Source: Bacteroidales bacterium (GTDB lineage: Bacteria; Bacteroidota; Bacteroidia; Bacteroidales; Lentimicrobiaceae). From it: 64,000 bases of DNA. A model generated the notes under the pieces. That model was not told the DNA's origin, ran no database searches, and saw only the letters and a list, made by a program, of their open reading frames with translations. Numbering within the stretch: position 1 is the stretch's first letter; every line of letters begins with the position of its first letter. Of the stretch, positions 27,912 through 34,670 are shown piece by piece. Made by a program: the position numbers and the translations under genes. The stretch is taken from assembly GCA_016709025.1 (NCBI GenBank), contig JADJEQ010000010.1:177721-241720 (forward strand), given 5' to 3'.

Positions 27912-29183
27912 TCAGTAACCGCCTGCTGCAGTTCCTCCCGTAACAATCTGCACACTGGCGCCGGCTCCGATCCGGGTGGCCCCGGCTTTTATCAGCTCTA
28001 CGGCCGATTTGAAATCTTTGATGCCGCCGCTGGCTTTCACCCCCATATCCGGACCAACTACTCTTCGCATCAGCGCAATATCCTGGACGGTAGCGCCACC
28101 GCCGCCAAATCCGGTGCTGGTTTTTACAAAACTGGCATCGGCTTTTTTCGCGATTTCACAGGCCAGTACTTTCTCCTCGTCTGTCAGCAGCGATGTTTCA
28201 ATAATAACCTTCAGAATGGTGTTGCTGCGGCAGGCTCTTTTTACAGCCCGGATATCCTCTTCAACCAGTTTTAAATTGCGCGATTTCAAAGCACCCACAT
28301 TCATAACCATGTCGATTTCATGTGCTCCGTTGGCTATGGCATTCCTGGTTTCGAAGGCTTTGCTTCTGGAATCCATTTCTCCTAAAGGAAATCCGACTAC
28401 CGAACAGATTTTAACTTCACTGCCACGAAGCTTTTTGGCTACATAAGGCACCCAGCTGGAGTTGACACAAACAGAATAAAACTTGTATTGTAGAGCTTCG
28501 CTTACCAACTGGTCAAACTGGGCATTAACGGCTCCGGGTTTCAGCAAGGTATGATCAATGTATCCCGCAAGTTCGGACTGCGACATCGGCTTGACGTTGC
28601 TTCCGGCCAGGTTAACACCCTGATCTTTCATCATTTCTTTCAGGCGATCCATTACCTCACGGGTAATTTTCTCAACCAACTCGTTCTGATCCATTTTTCT
28701 CCTCCTGTTTTTCTCAACAGCCATCATTTTATTGATCCTTGGCCAGTGCCTCCCACCTTCAAAACCGGTTTGAAGCCACATTTCGGCCAATTTACAGATT
28801 TCATCAGCTTCATGCATGCCGGTGCCCATGGTAAGCACATTGGCATTGTTGTGTTGCCGGCTGTTGATGATTGTTTTCTCATTCCAGCACAAAGCCGCAC
28901 GGATACCATGCACCTTATTGCAAACCATCGACGAACCGATACCGGCTCCATCGAGCATAATGCCTCTTTCACACTCTCCGCTGACCACCTTGCGGGCGAC
29001 AGCATACGCAAAGTCAGGATAATCAACGGCTGTTGTTCCGTTATCCGTGCCAACATCTACCAGCGTGTAACCAGCCCGGGTCAGATATGATTTTACCAAT
29101 TCCTTGGTTGCATAGGCACCATGATCGGCACCAATGGCCACTCTTTTCACCAACTCTTTCATTCCATTCTGAACATCAGGCAT
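27912..29183 (-). CDS. RpiB-DeoC joined ORF of the BMC operon
   Basis: Residues 1-157 are a ribose-5-phosphate isomerase B/LacAB domain (VAIGADHGAYATKELV, DYPDFAYAVA, RQHNNANVL). Residues 200-423 are deoxyribose-phosphate aldolase: D291 in EIDMVMN, Schiff-base K354 in FVKTSTGFGG and K383 in VKASGGI. The joint (164-185) is an amphipathic helix, DQNELVEKITREVMDRLKEM, typical of peptides that pull enzymes into BMC shells. M164 (28694) follows a strong Shine-Dalgarno, so separate DeoC translation is likely. RpiB normally has a catalytic Cys in CGTGIG; here the segment is DGAGIG. DeoC cleaves 2-deoxyribose-5-phosphate to glyceraldehyde-3-phosphate and acetaldehyde, the substrate of the operon's aldehyde dehydrogenase. 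It is the last gene of the operon. The fusion could reflect a lost base in the A-run near 28730. Confidence 0.88.
   Translation of the reverse strand: MPDVQNGMKELVKRVAIGADHGAYATKELVKSYLTRAGYTLVDVGTDNGTTAVDYPDFAYAVARKVVSGECERGIMLDGAGIGSSMVCNKVHGIRAALCWNEKTIINSRQHNNANVLTMGTGMHEADEICKLAEMWLQTGFEGGRHWPRINKMMAVEKNRRRKMDQNELVEKITREVMDRLKEMMKDQGVNLAGSNVKPMSQSELAGYIDHTLLKPGAVNAQFDQLVSEALQYKFYSVCVNSSWVPYVAKKLRGSEVKICSVVGFPLGEMDSRSKAFETRNAIANGAHEIDMVMNVGALKSRNLKLVEEDIRAVKRACRSNTILKVIIETSLLTDEEKVLACEIAKKADASFVKTSTGFGGGGATVQDIALMRRVVGPDMGVKASGGIKDFKSAVELIKAGATRIGAGASVQIVTGGTAAGGY
28699..28706 (-). promoter_or_regulatory. Internal Shine-Dalgarno before DeoC start
   Basis: The minus strand reads AGGAGGAG, then four A's, then ATG (28694-28692). 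This is unusually strong for this genome. It lies inside the joined RpiB-DeoC ORF, in frame as Arg-Arg codons, and suggests that DeoC was, or still is, started separately at M164. Confidence 0.75.
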
Positions 29184-29273
29184 TTGATATTTTATTTTAA
29201 TCTGAAGTTTTAAAGACCGTTTAAAATTTTAAATTCGATTTTCAATAGGTTTTAGTAAAATTTAATCAGTCTC

Positions 29274-29552
29274 TTACTCTTTCTTCATGTTAACTGAATC
29301 AACAATGGCCGCAACTACATGTTTCACGGTCATGGATTCGGGTTCCTGTAGAATGGCTCTGGCAGAAGTGCCTTCTTCAAGTGTCAGCACAATATCGCCA
29401 ATCCCGGCCTGAACGGCATCGATGGCCAGGATTGATCTGCCACACACTTTCCCTTCCGGGTCAATGGGTTGTACAACCAGAATTTTTCCGGATTGATAGG
29501 CCTCAACCTTGATGGTGGAAACCACATTGCCGATCACTCTTCCCAGGTTCAT
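29274..29552 (-). CDS. BMC-P pentameric shell vertex protein (EutN/CcmL family), copy 4
   Basis: The 92-residue product is the full length of a EutN/CcmL protein. Features are MNLGRVIGNVVSTIKVEAYQ, KILVVQPIDPEGK, a central AIDAVQAGIGDIVLTLEEG and the C-terminal VAAIVDSVNMKKE. These proteins form pentamers that cap the vertices of the icosahedral shell. It overlaps the preceding BMC-P gene by 4 bases (ATGA type), so translation is probably coupled. The next gene, rpiB-deoC, begins 90 bases later. It is one of four different BMC-P paralogues in this operon. Confidence 0.92.
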   Translation of the reverse strand: MNLGRVIGNVVSTIKVEAYQSGKILVVQPIDPEGKVCGRSILAIDAVQAGIGDIVLTLEEGTSARAILQEPESMTVKHVVAAIVDSVNMKKE

Positions 29553-29824
29553 TGCTTTTCTTCAATATTTAAATTATCCACAATTCCCATGATGGCCGCG
29601 TCGAGCGGATTCATCGTATAAGGCAGAACCCTTCCGGCTTCCTTGCTTGTTTCGTAATATATCAGTTGTCCGACTCCTGATTGAATCGTATCTGCCGCTA
29701 CTATCGGATCTCCATAAGGAAGAAGATTTTCATCGACGGGCTGAACCAAAAGCAGTTTAATCCCCTCAAAGGATTCTATCTTTCTGGTACTAACCACCCT
29801 TCCTATGACCTTTCCCAACTTCAT
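29549..29824 (-). CDS. BMC-P pentameric shell vertex protein (EutN/CcmL family), copy 3
   Basis: The 91-residue product starts MKLGKVIGRVVSTRKIESFE and continues KLLLVQPVDENLLPYG, AADTIQSGVGQLIYYETSKE and AAIMGIVDNLNIEE. It fits the EutN/CcmL fold over its full length. Its stop overlaps the start of copy 4 by 4 bases. It lies 136 bases after the aldehyde dehydrogenase stop. That gap holds a short dispersed repeat (29911-29936), so this pair may be expressed partly apart from the upstream genes. Confidence 0.92.
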   Translation of the reverse strand: MKLGKVIGRVVSTRKIESFEGIKLLLVQPVDENLLPYGDPIVAADTIQSGVGQLIYYETSKEAGRVLPYTMNPLDAAIMGIVDNLNIEEKQ

Positions 29825-29910
29825 CAGTTAAATGTTTTCAGACTTTATTATTTATTTTCTATTGACATTCAATTTGTTGACGAATTGTAAATTTTTTTTA
29901 TAAAAACAAC

Positions 29911-29936
29911 TTGCGTCTTAGCGTCTTTGCGTGAGA
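29911..29936. repeat. Short dispersed repeat in the BMC operon gap
   Basis: The sequence ttgcgtcttagcgtctttgc followed by gtgag gives the spurious peptide SRKDAKTQ on the minus strand. I recognise this as a common intergenic repeat of many bacterial genomes. A related stretch (ggggtctttgcgtccctgcc) occurs near 34526. Confidence 0.55.
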
Positions 29937-29960
29937 CAAAATTCAACAAGTTGATGTTAT

Positions 29961-31376
29961 TTAAACAATCCTGAAATAATCTACCAGGGTACATCTTCTC
30001 TCCCTGGTAAAGGTTACCGGGCGGGTAACCCCTTCTCCGGTCGGACTGGCAATGGTAAAAGATGCGAAACCTGCGCCACCGTGGCCCAGGCCGGCATAAC
30101 TCGGCCCGTTTTTGATAAAGATCGAGCAATTCATCGCTTTGGCCATTTTGCTCAGCTTGGCTATGTTCAGGGAATGCATAATGGCGGTATGCCTGAACCC
30201 ATGCTCCACTTCAACGGCAAGATCTATGGCTGTATCAACATCTTTAAGACGAACGAGCGGCATTACCGGCATCAATTGCTCCGTCCAGACCAACGGATGT
30301 TCCGGTCCGACTTCACAAAGAAGCAGGCGAACCGATTCAGGCAATTCAAGCCCGATTGACCTGGCAATGAAAGCAGCGGTTTTACCCACATGGTTTTTAC
30401 TGGCAGCACCTTCTTTGCCGCGGCATCCCGGCTCGGCGATCACAATCTCCGTTATCCGGCGTATTTGCTCTTCGTTTAATTCGTAGGCACCGTGCTTTTT
30501 CATCTCAGCCTTCAACTGGTCGGCAACCGATGCCACGCACAGTATTTCTTTTTCACAGATGCAGATAACATTGTTATCGAAACTCGCTCCGGCAACAATA
30601 TCTTTGGCTGCTTTAGGAATATCGGCTGTTTCATCCACCACCACGGGCGGGTTTCCCGGACCGGCACCGATGACCTTTTTACCGCTGTTCATAGCCGTTC
30701 TCACAACCGCTGGGCCACCTGTAACGACAAGCAGTGCAATTTTGGGGTGTGCCATCATTTCCTTTGCCGATTCAATGGTGGGATTGGCAATACAGCAAAG
30801 CAGGTTTTCAGGTCCACCGGCTTCAACAACTGAACGGTTCAGAAGATCAACGAGGTAAGCGGAAACTTTTTTCGCGGCTGGGTGCGGATTGAAAACGACC
30901 GAATTTCCGGCGGCAACCATGCCGATGGCATTGCAAATAATGGTTGCGGTAGGATTGGTGCTCGGGGTAATGGATCCAATGACTCCATAGGGAGCTCTTT
31001 CTACTATTGTAAGGCCATGATCGTCGGAATAGGCGATGGATTCAAGGTCCTCAACACCCGGTGTTTTATGGATGGCAAGCTCATTCTTAACCACTTTGTC
31101 TTCCCATCGTCCGAAACCGGTTTCTTCATGGGCCATTTTACTGAAAGTCACCCGGTGCTCAAGGGCGGTTTTACGCATATTTGCTATGATAAGCTTCCTG
31201 GTTTCAAGCGTGAGGGAATTCAGTTCACTGAATGCTTTTTCAGCCGCCTTCACAGCGCTGTTTATATCCGTAAATACACCTGTTGTTGCCCCCGGTTCAT
31301 TTGTTCCGGGAGTCAGGGTCAGGCCTTTCATTGCTTCCTGAACCAGCTGGCGTATCGTATTTTCCAAATTATCCAT
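29961..31376 (-). CDS. BMC-associated aldehyde dehydrogenase (PduP/EutE-like, CoA-acylating)
   Basis: I chose the ATG at 31376 (471 residues). The open frame extends 23 codons upstream, but that would overlap the BMC-T gene and lacks family similarity. The first 20 residues, MDNLENTIRQLVQEAMKGLT, look like an amphipathic encapsulation peptide. After a linker rich in Pro, Gly and Thr, the dehydrogenase domain starts near residue 33. Key parts are the cofactor-binding ITPSTNPTATIICN (137-150) and VTGGPAVV, and the nucleophile C272 in FDNNVICICEKE. PduP/EutE-type enzymes convert an aldehyde, NAD and CoA to acyl-CoA. Here the aldehyde is expected to be acetaldehyde from DeoC. It follows the PduT-like gene by 11 bases. 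No PduL phosphotransacylase or alcohol dehydrogenase is present in the operon to regenerate CoA or NAD. Confidence 0.92.
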   Translation of the reverse strand: MDNLENTIRQLVQEAMKGLTLTPGTNEPGATTGVFTDINSAVKAAEKAFSELNSLTLETRKLIIANMRKTALEHRVTFSKMAHEETGFGRWEDKVVKNELAIHKTPGVEDLESIAYSDDHGLTIVERAPYGVIGSITPSTNPTATIICNAIGMVAAGNSVVFNPHPAAKKVSAYLVDLLNRSVVEAGGPENLLCCIANPTIESAKEMMAHPKIALLVVTGGPAVVRTAMNSGKKVIGAGPGNPPVVVDETADIPKAAKDIVAGASFDNNVICICEKEILCVASVADQLKAEMKKHGAYELNEEQIRRITEIVIAEPGCRGKEGAASKNHVGKTAAFIARSIGLELPESVRLLLCEVGPEHPLVWTEQLMPVMPLVRLKDVDTAIDLAVEVEHGFRHTAIMHSLNIAKLSKMAKAMNCSIFIKNGPSYAGLGHGGAGFASFTIASPTGEGVTRPVTFTRERRCTLVDYFRIV

Positions 31377-31387
31377 TGATCGTGCTG

Positions 31388-31951
31388 TTACATAAAAAAT
31401 GGCATGATTTCGCTGTGAGGCTGTGGAATGATGGTCTCCATGCACAAAGTACCCTTTGCCTTCGCAAAACTGATTCCTGCCGCGACAGCAGTCTGGACGT
31501 CTGTGAGCGACCCGGTCATTTTCACATACGACTTTCCTCCGAACCCGTCAGCCAGCCTTATTTCGATGATCTTTACATCTCCGGCCTTTGCAGCGGCATC
31601 GGCCGCTTCAATACCTGAGATCACTGACTTTGTTTCAATGATCCCGATGGCATCCCATGAACCGGTCTTTACAATAGTTCCCAGTGCCGGTATAACATCC
31701 TGATGTATCTGGGGCAGGAACAAACTGTCAACAACAAATCCGGCGCCGGTTTCAATCCCTTTGTGAAAAGCATACTCCACCGATGCCACATCGCCGGAGA
31801 AGATAATCAGGTATTTCCCGGAACTGATGGTGCGTGCTTCAACTATTTTTACCGGTGCAGTTTTTACCATGGCGTCCATGGCCATAAACCCGGCAACAAT
31901 GCTGCTGAATTCAATTGCCCCCAGTACTATTATTTCTTTCCGGATAATCAT
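31388..31951 (-). CDS. BMC-T shell protein, PduT-like tandem BMC domains
   Basis: The 187 residues contain two BMC domains. The first is residues 8-90 (GAIEFSSIVAGFMAMDAMVK, IIFSGDVASVEYAFHKGI). The second is residues 100-185 (AIGIIETKSVISGIEAADAA, MTGSLTDVQTAV, ending IPQPHSEIMPF). The length matches PduT, a trimeric shell protein. PduT holds a [4Fe-4S] cluster at the pore through a Cys in KTICPGK; here the same position reads ARTISSGK, so the cluster ligand is replaced by Ser and a cluster is unlikely. The start overlaps the upstream BMC-P stop by 4 bases, and the gene is followed 11 bases later by the aldehyde dehydrogenase. Confidence 0.92.
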   Translation of the reverse strand: MIIRKEIIVLGAIEFSSIVAGFMAMDAMVKTAPVKIVEARTISSGKYLIIFSGDVASVEYAFHKGIETGAGFVVDSLFLPQIHQDVIPALGTIVKTGSWDAIGIIETKSVISGIEAADAAAKAGDVKIIEIRLADGFGGKSYVKMTGSLTDVQTAVAAGISFAKAKGTLCMETIIPQPHSEIMPFFM

Positions 31952-32235
31952 TTCCTGTAAACAAGCTGTTCGTTTTCGTCAATTGAATCAACAATTCCCA
32001 CCACAATCGCATCGAGCGGCCTGCCAACCGTTAATGGTGTTTCCCTGGCTGTGGAACCTTCCGACACCATAACCATTTCATCTTTTCCTGCACCCACCAT
32101 ATCGAGGGCAACAACATAATCATTTCTGACTTCACCGGACTGATTGCATTTTTCAATCAACAAAAAAACTGCTCCCCTGACATCAATCCGGGTAGTACTG
32201 CTGACCACTGTTCCGACTACTTTTCCTAATATCAT
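31948..32235 (-). CDS. BMC-P pentameric shell vertex protein, copy 2
   Basis: The 95-residue EutN/CcmL protein has MILGKVVGTVVSSTTRIDVR, FLLIEKCNQSGEV, the conserved central VALDMVGAGKDEMVMVSEG and a C-terminal VVGIVDSIDENEQ. It overlaps the preceding BMC-P gene and the following BMC-T gene by 4 bases each, a tightly coupled set. It is closest in this operon to copy 1, which has the same DxVGAG(K/P)DE core. Confidence 0.92.
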   Translation of the reverse strand: MILGKVVGTVVSSTTRIDVRGAVFLLIEKCNQSGEVRNDYVVALDMVGAGKDEMVMVSEGSTARETPLTVGRPLDAIVVGIVDSIDENEQLVYRK

Positions 32236-32540
32236 CCGTTTTCAGGTTGGTCTTTTCTGTAAGTGAAAGAGCCGTTCTTTTCGATAAAATCGACGATGGC
32301 CACAATTGAACAATCGGTCGGAACACCCTCGGTAACGGGCGTAAACCGGGCGCTGCTTCCGGAAACATAGAAAACAATCTCGTCGGGACCGGCTCCCACA
32401 GAATCCATGGCCACTACAAAATCGCCCTTCCCCACCATGGTAACCGGATCAATCTTCTCGACAAGCAAGAAAGCAATCCCATCCATTTTGCGGGGTTTGT
32501 GGCTTGAAACAACTGTACCGACTACCCTTGCCAGAATCAT
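32232..32540 (-). CDS. BMC-P pentameric shell vertex protein, copy 1
   Basis: The 102-residue EutN/CcmL protein reads MILARVVGTVVSSHKPRKMD, FLLVEKIDPVTMVG, VAMDSVGAGPDEIVFYVSG and SIVAIVDFIEKNGS. It begins three bases after the BMC-H stop and overlaps copy 2 by four bases. Like the others it is expected to form pentamers at shell vertices. Different paralogues may allow shells of mixed composition. Confidence 0.92.
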   Translation of the reverse strand: MILARVVGTVVSSHKPRKMDGIAFLLVEKIDPVTMVGKGDFVVAMDSVGAGPDEIVFYVSGSSARFTPVTEGVPTDCSIVAIVDFIEKNGSFTYRKDQPENG

Positions 32541-32543
32541 CGT

Positions 32544-32846
32544 TTATTTTTTTGATTTGCCCCTGCCCAAGGGAAGTGTAAGATCAACATTTTCGTGAGG
32601 CCGGGGAATTACGTGTGTTGATACAATTTCACCCACTTTTTCGGCAGCGCGTAAGCCTGCATCAACAGCAGCGCGAACGGCAGCAACATCGCCCCTGACG
32701 ATGGCAGTTACATAGCCACCGCCGGTTTTCTCGTAGCCTACCAGTTCTACTTTGGCAGCTTTTACCATTGCATCAGAAGCTTCAACCATAGCAGTAAAAC
32801 CCCTGGTTTCGATCATGCCTAAGGCATCGGTATTGAAATCAGCCAT
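32544..32846 (-). CDS. BMC-H hexameric shell protein, copy 2
   Basis: The 100-residue, single-domain BMC protein has ALGMIETRGFTAMVEASDAM, the pore loop KTGGGYVTAIVRGDV, AAVDAGLRAAEKVGEIVS and the usual HVIPRPHENVD tail. BMC-H proteins tile as hexamers to make the shell facets. It is about 85 percent identical by eye to the BMC-H encoded at 33792-34097. An AGGAG (32859-32855) eight bases before the ATG is a good ribosome site. The 289 bases upstream contain a palindromic repeat, which separates this gene from the first two genes of the operon. Confidence 0.95.
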   Translation of the reverse strand: MADFNTDALGMIETRGFTAMVEASDAMVKAAKVELVGYEKTGGGYVTAIVRGDVAAVRAAVDAGLRAAEKVGEIVSTHVIPRPHENVDLTLPLGRGKSKK

Positions 32847-32898
32847 AAATCAATCTCCTGTTTTTTGGTTATTACTTTTCATTGTTGTTTTATGAAAA

Positions 32899-33030
32899 AA
32901 CGCTGTCTTCGACTACACTCAGACTAATTGCCACCCGGAGGTGTAATGCCCCCCCCCACCACTGTCATCCTGAGCGGAGTCGAAGGATAGACAGTACGTT
33001 GCGCTTCGACTACGCTCAGCGTGACATTTT
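32899..33030. repeat. Palindromic intergenic repeat within the BMC operon
   Basis: This gap element contains tgtcatcctgagcggagtcg (32966-32985) followed by aagga, and then its imperfect reverse complement cttcgactacgctcagcgtg (33005-33024) followed by aca. A partial copy (cttcgactacactcag) lies at its left end. I recognise the motif as a frequent dispersed palindrome in Bacteroidota. It could fold in the operon mRNA. A run of nine C's lies at about 32949-32957. Confidence 0.7.
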
Positions 33031-33135
33031 TTTAATATCAGCTACTTACTGAAACACGTCAATGATAGATTAGTCGAGGGGTATTTATTAAAAGCTAAAA
33101 ATCATAATCTGATTTCTAACAAACAATATTGCATT

Positions 33136-33786
33136 CTATTTGTAATCTTCTTTGGCAGATCTGCCACTTACTTCTGCAAGTCTTTTTTCAACAATCGTCT
33201 TGCATTCCAGCACTTCGGCTTCAGGTCCCGCGATGTAAACCCGCCCGAATTTACCGAAACCGGTTACATCCACAATCTTGATGTTGGCGGCTTTCTCGGC
33301 TTCATTGGCGGCATAATAGGCATATCCGGCCGGTTCTACTTCAAGCACAAACAGGGTATCGCCTCTCAGCAGCATCATGCCGTAGCGGGTACGGTTGATA
33401 AGCTGGGCATGATGATCCTCTATGTTTTTAATGAGCTGGCTGGTGAGAATTCTGGGTTTAAGCCGCTGCTCTTCGGTTTTGTGAATTGCATCCAGAACAG
33501 CCTGCCCGGCTGTGCGGGTATCTCCCTGGCTGTCAGAGTGAACCTCCAGCATCCCGAAAGCACGTTCAACAACCTGCATGCCTGGTTTCACATTGGTGGC
33601 TTTCAAGGCAATATCGGTCAGGGTGTTGATTTCAATGCCGGGAGCAATTTCAATGATGCAGCAGGCCTGTCCCCCGACAGGCAGATAACCCCTCGATACG
33701 GTTGACAGATAAGACGCCATCTGTAGTTGCAGTGAATCGAGGAACACATAGGTCCTTAAATCAATATGTGCTTTTGAATCGCTCAT
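33136..33786 (-). CDS. BMC-T shell protein of the double-stacking (CsoS1D-like) type
   Basis: The 216 residues form two BMC domains of the permuted kind. Recognisable parts are LRTYVFLDSLQLQMASYLST, TARGYLPVGG-like SRGYLPVGGQ, ALKATNVKPGMQVVERAFGM, LKPRILTSQLI and a second half with FVLEVEPAGYAYYAANEAEK and VDVTGFGKFGRVYIAGPEAE. The ANEAEKAA and LEVEPAGY phrases match, from memory, the trimers BMC-T2/T3 of the Haliangium shell, which stack face to face and have a gated pore large enough for cofactors. It is the second gene of the operon, five bases after BMC-H copy 1. Confidence 0.9.
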   Translation of the reverse strand: MSDSKAHIDLRTYVFLDSLQLQMASYLSTVSRGYLPVGGQACCIIEIAPGIEINTLTDIALKATNVKPGMQVVERAFGMLEVHSDSQGDTRTAGQAVLDAIHKTEEQRLKPRILTSQLIKNIEDHHAQLINRTRYGMMLLRGDTLFVLEVEPAGYAYYAANEAEKAANIKIVDVTGFGKFGRVYIAGPEAEVLECKTIVEKRLAEVSGRSAKEDYK

Positions 33787-33791
33787 GACAA

Positions 33792-34097
33792 TTATCCTTT
33801 CTTATTGGTTTTTGCGCCCAGGGGAAGTGCCGTATCAACATTCTGGTGAGGCCTTGGAATCACATGACTGGAAACAATTTCACCGATTTTCTCGGCAGCG
33901 CGTAACCCGGCATCTACAGCAGCCCTGACAGAAGCAACATCGCCCCGGATAATGGCGGTAACATAGCCGCCCCCGGTTTTTTCGTAGCCGACCAGTTCAA
34001 CCCTGGCTGCTTTCAACATAGCATCTGAAGCCTCAACCATGGCGGTAAAGCCTCTGGTTTCAATCATACCCAATGCCAACATTTCATTGTTTTCCAT
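33792..34097 (-). CDS. BMC-H hexameric shell protein, copy 1
   Basis: The 101-residue protein is the first gene of the operon. It has LALGMIETRGFTAMVEASDA, the pore loop EKTGGGYVTAIIRGDV, AAVDAGLRAAEKIGEIVS and HVIPRPHQNVD, the complete BMC-H domain with a short lysine-rich tail (KTNKKG). It would form the bulk of the shell facets. It is a close paralogue of BMC-H copy 2; differences are mostly conservative (Val/Ile, Lys/Arg) and concentrated at the two ends. The leader of about 120 bases follows a two-part promoter. Confidence 0.95.
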   Translation of the reverse strand: MENNEMLALGMIETRGFTAMVEASDAMLKAARVELVGYEKTGGGYVTAIIRGDVASVRAAVDAGLRAAEKIGEIVSSHVIPRPHQNVDTALPLGAKTNKKG

Positions 34098-34222
34098 AAT
34101 ATTTATATTTTAAAATGATGTTAATTTTCTCCCGGGTTCACTCGTCTGTATTTCTCCTTTGTTCTCCGGAGCTTTGGAATTCCCGGTAAAGGCCGGATTT
34201 TCCCAAAAACAGAAAGACAAAA

Positions 34223-34255
34223 CAAAGTTAATTTTTTTTGAGTTCAATGCGCAAA
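34223..34255 (-). promoter_or_regulatory. Promoter of the BMC operon
   Basis: On the minus strand TTTG (34255-34252), 21 bases, then TAACTTTG (34230-34223) matches both parts and the spacing of the Bacteroidota housekeeping promoter (TTTG, 19-21 bases, TAnnTTTG). Transcription would start near 34216, about 119 bases before the first BMC-H ATG. I see no regulator gene or clear operator nearby. Confidence 0.65.
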
Positions 34256-34670
34256 AATGAGCCGATGCGGAAATCTTTTTTATGCTGATCGAGGTCATTT
34301 CAGATAGATCCGAACCATTCCTTGATTGTTAAAATGGCAGTGCCTGCAACTAACTGGCAGAAAATCGGAAAGTTGCAGGCAGGAAGAAAAGTAATCATCC
34401 ATAATTACTCAATACTATGGTAATTATTTACAAACAACTGATTATCAGGGCATTGACAAAATTTAACACTAATTTGTAAAATACTAAAAAAACAATACTT
34501 TGCTGCCTGCCCCGTCACTTTTGCGGGGTCTTTGCGTCCCTGCCAGCCGGCAGGCTGGTTTGCGTGATTCTTAAAATTAGCGGACTATTGCAGGTACTGT
34601 AAACCGTATAATTTCCGTAATTTGCTTCCTGAAAACCCGGAATTGTTTTTTCATTATTAAGCCTCATTTC

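Noticed and set aside
29869..30129. Minus frame containing SRKDAKTQ
   Set aside because: It overlaps the end of the aldehyde dehydrogenase in another frame and ends in a well-known type of dispersed repeat.
31377..31445. Longer start for the aldehyde dehydrogenase
   Set aside because: The extra 23 codons overlap the BMC-T gene and have no family similarity; the 31376 start places the targeting helix at the N-terminus.
34110..34298. 62-codon minus frame upstream of the first BMC-H gene
   Set aside because: It covers the predicted promoter and leader and has no recognisable sequence.
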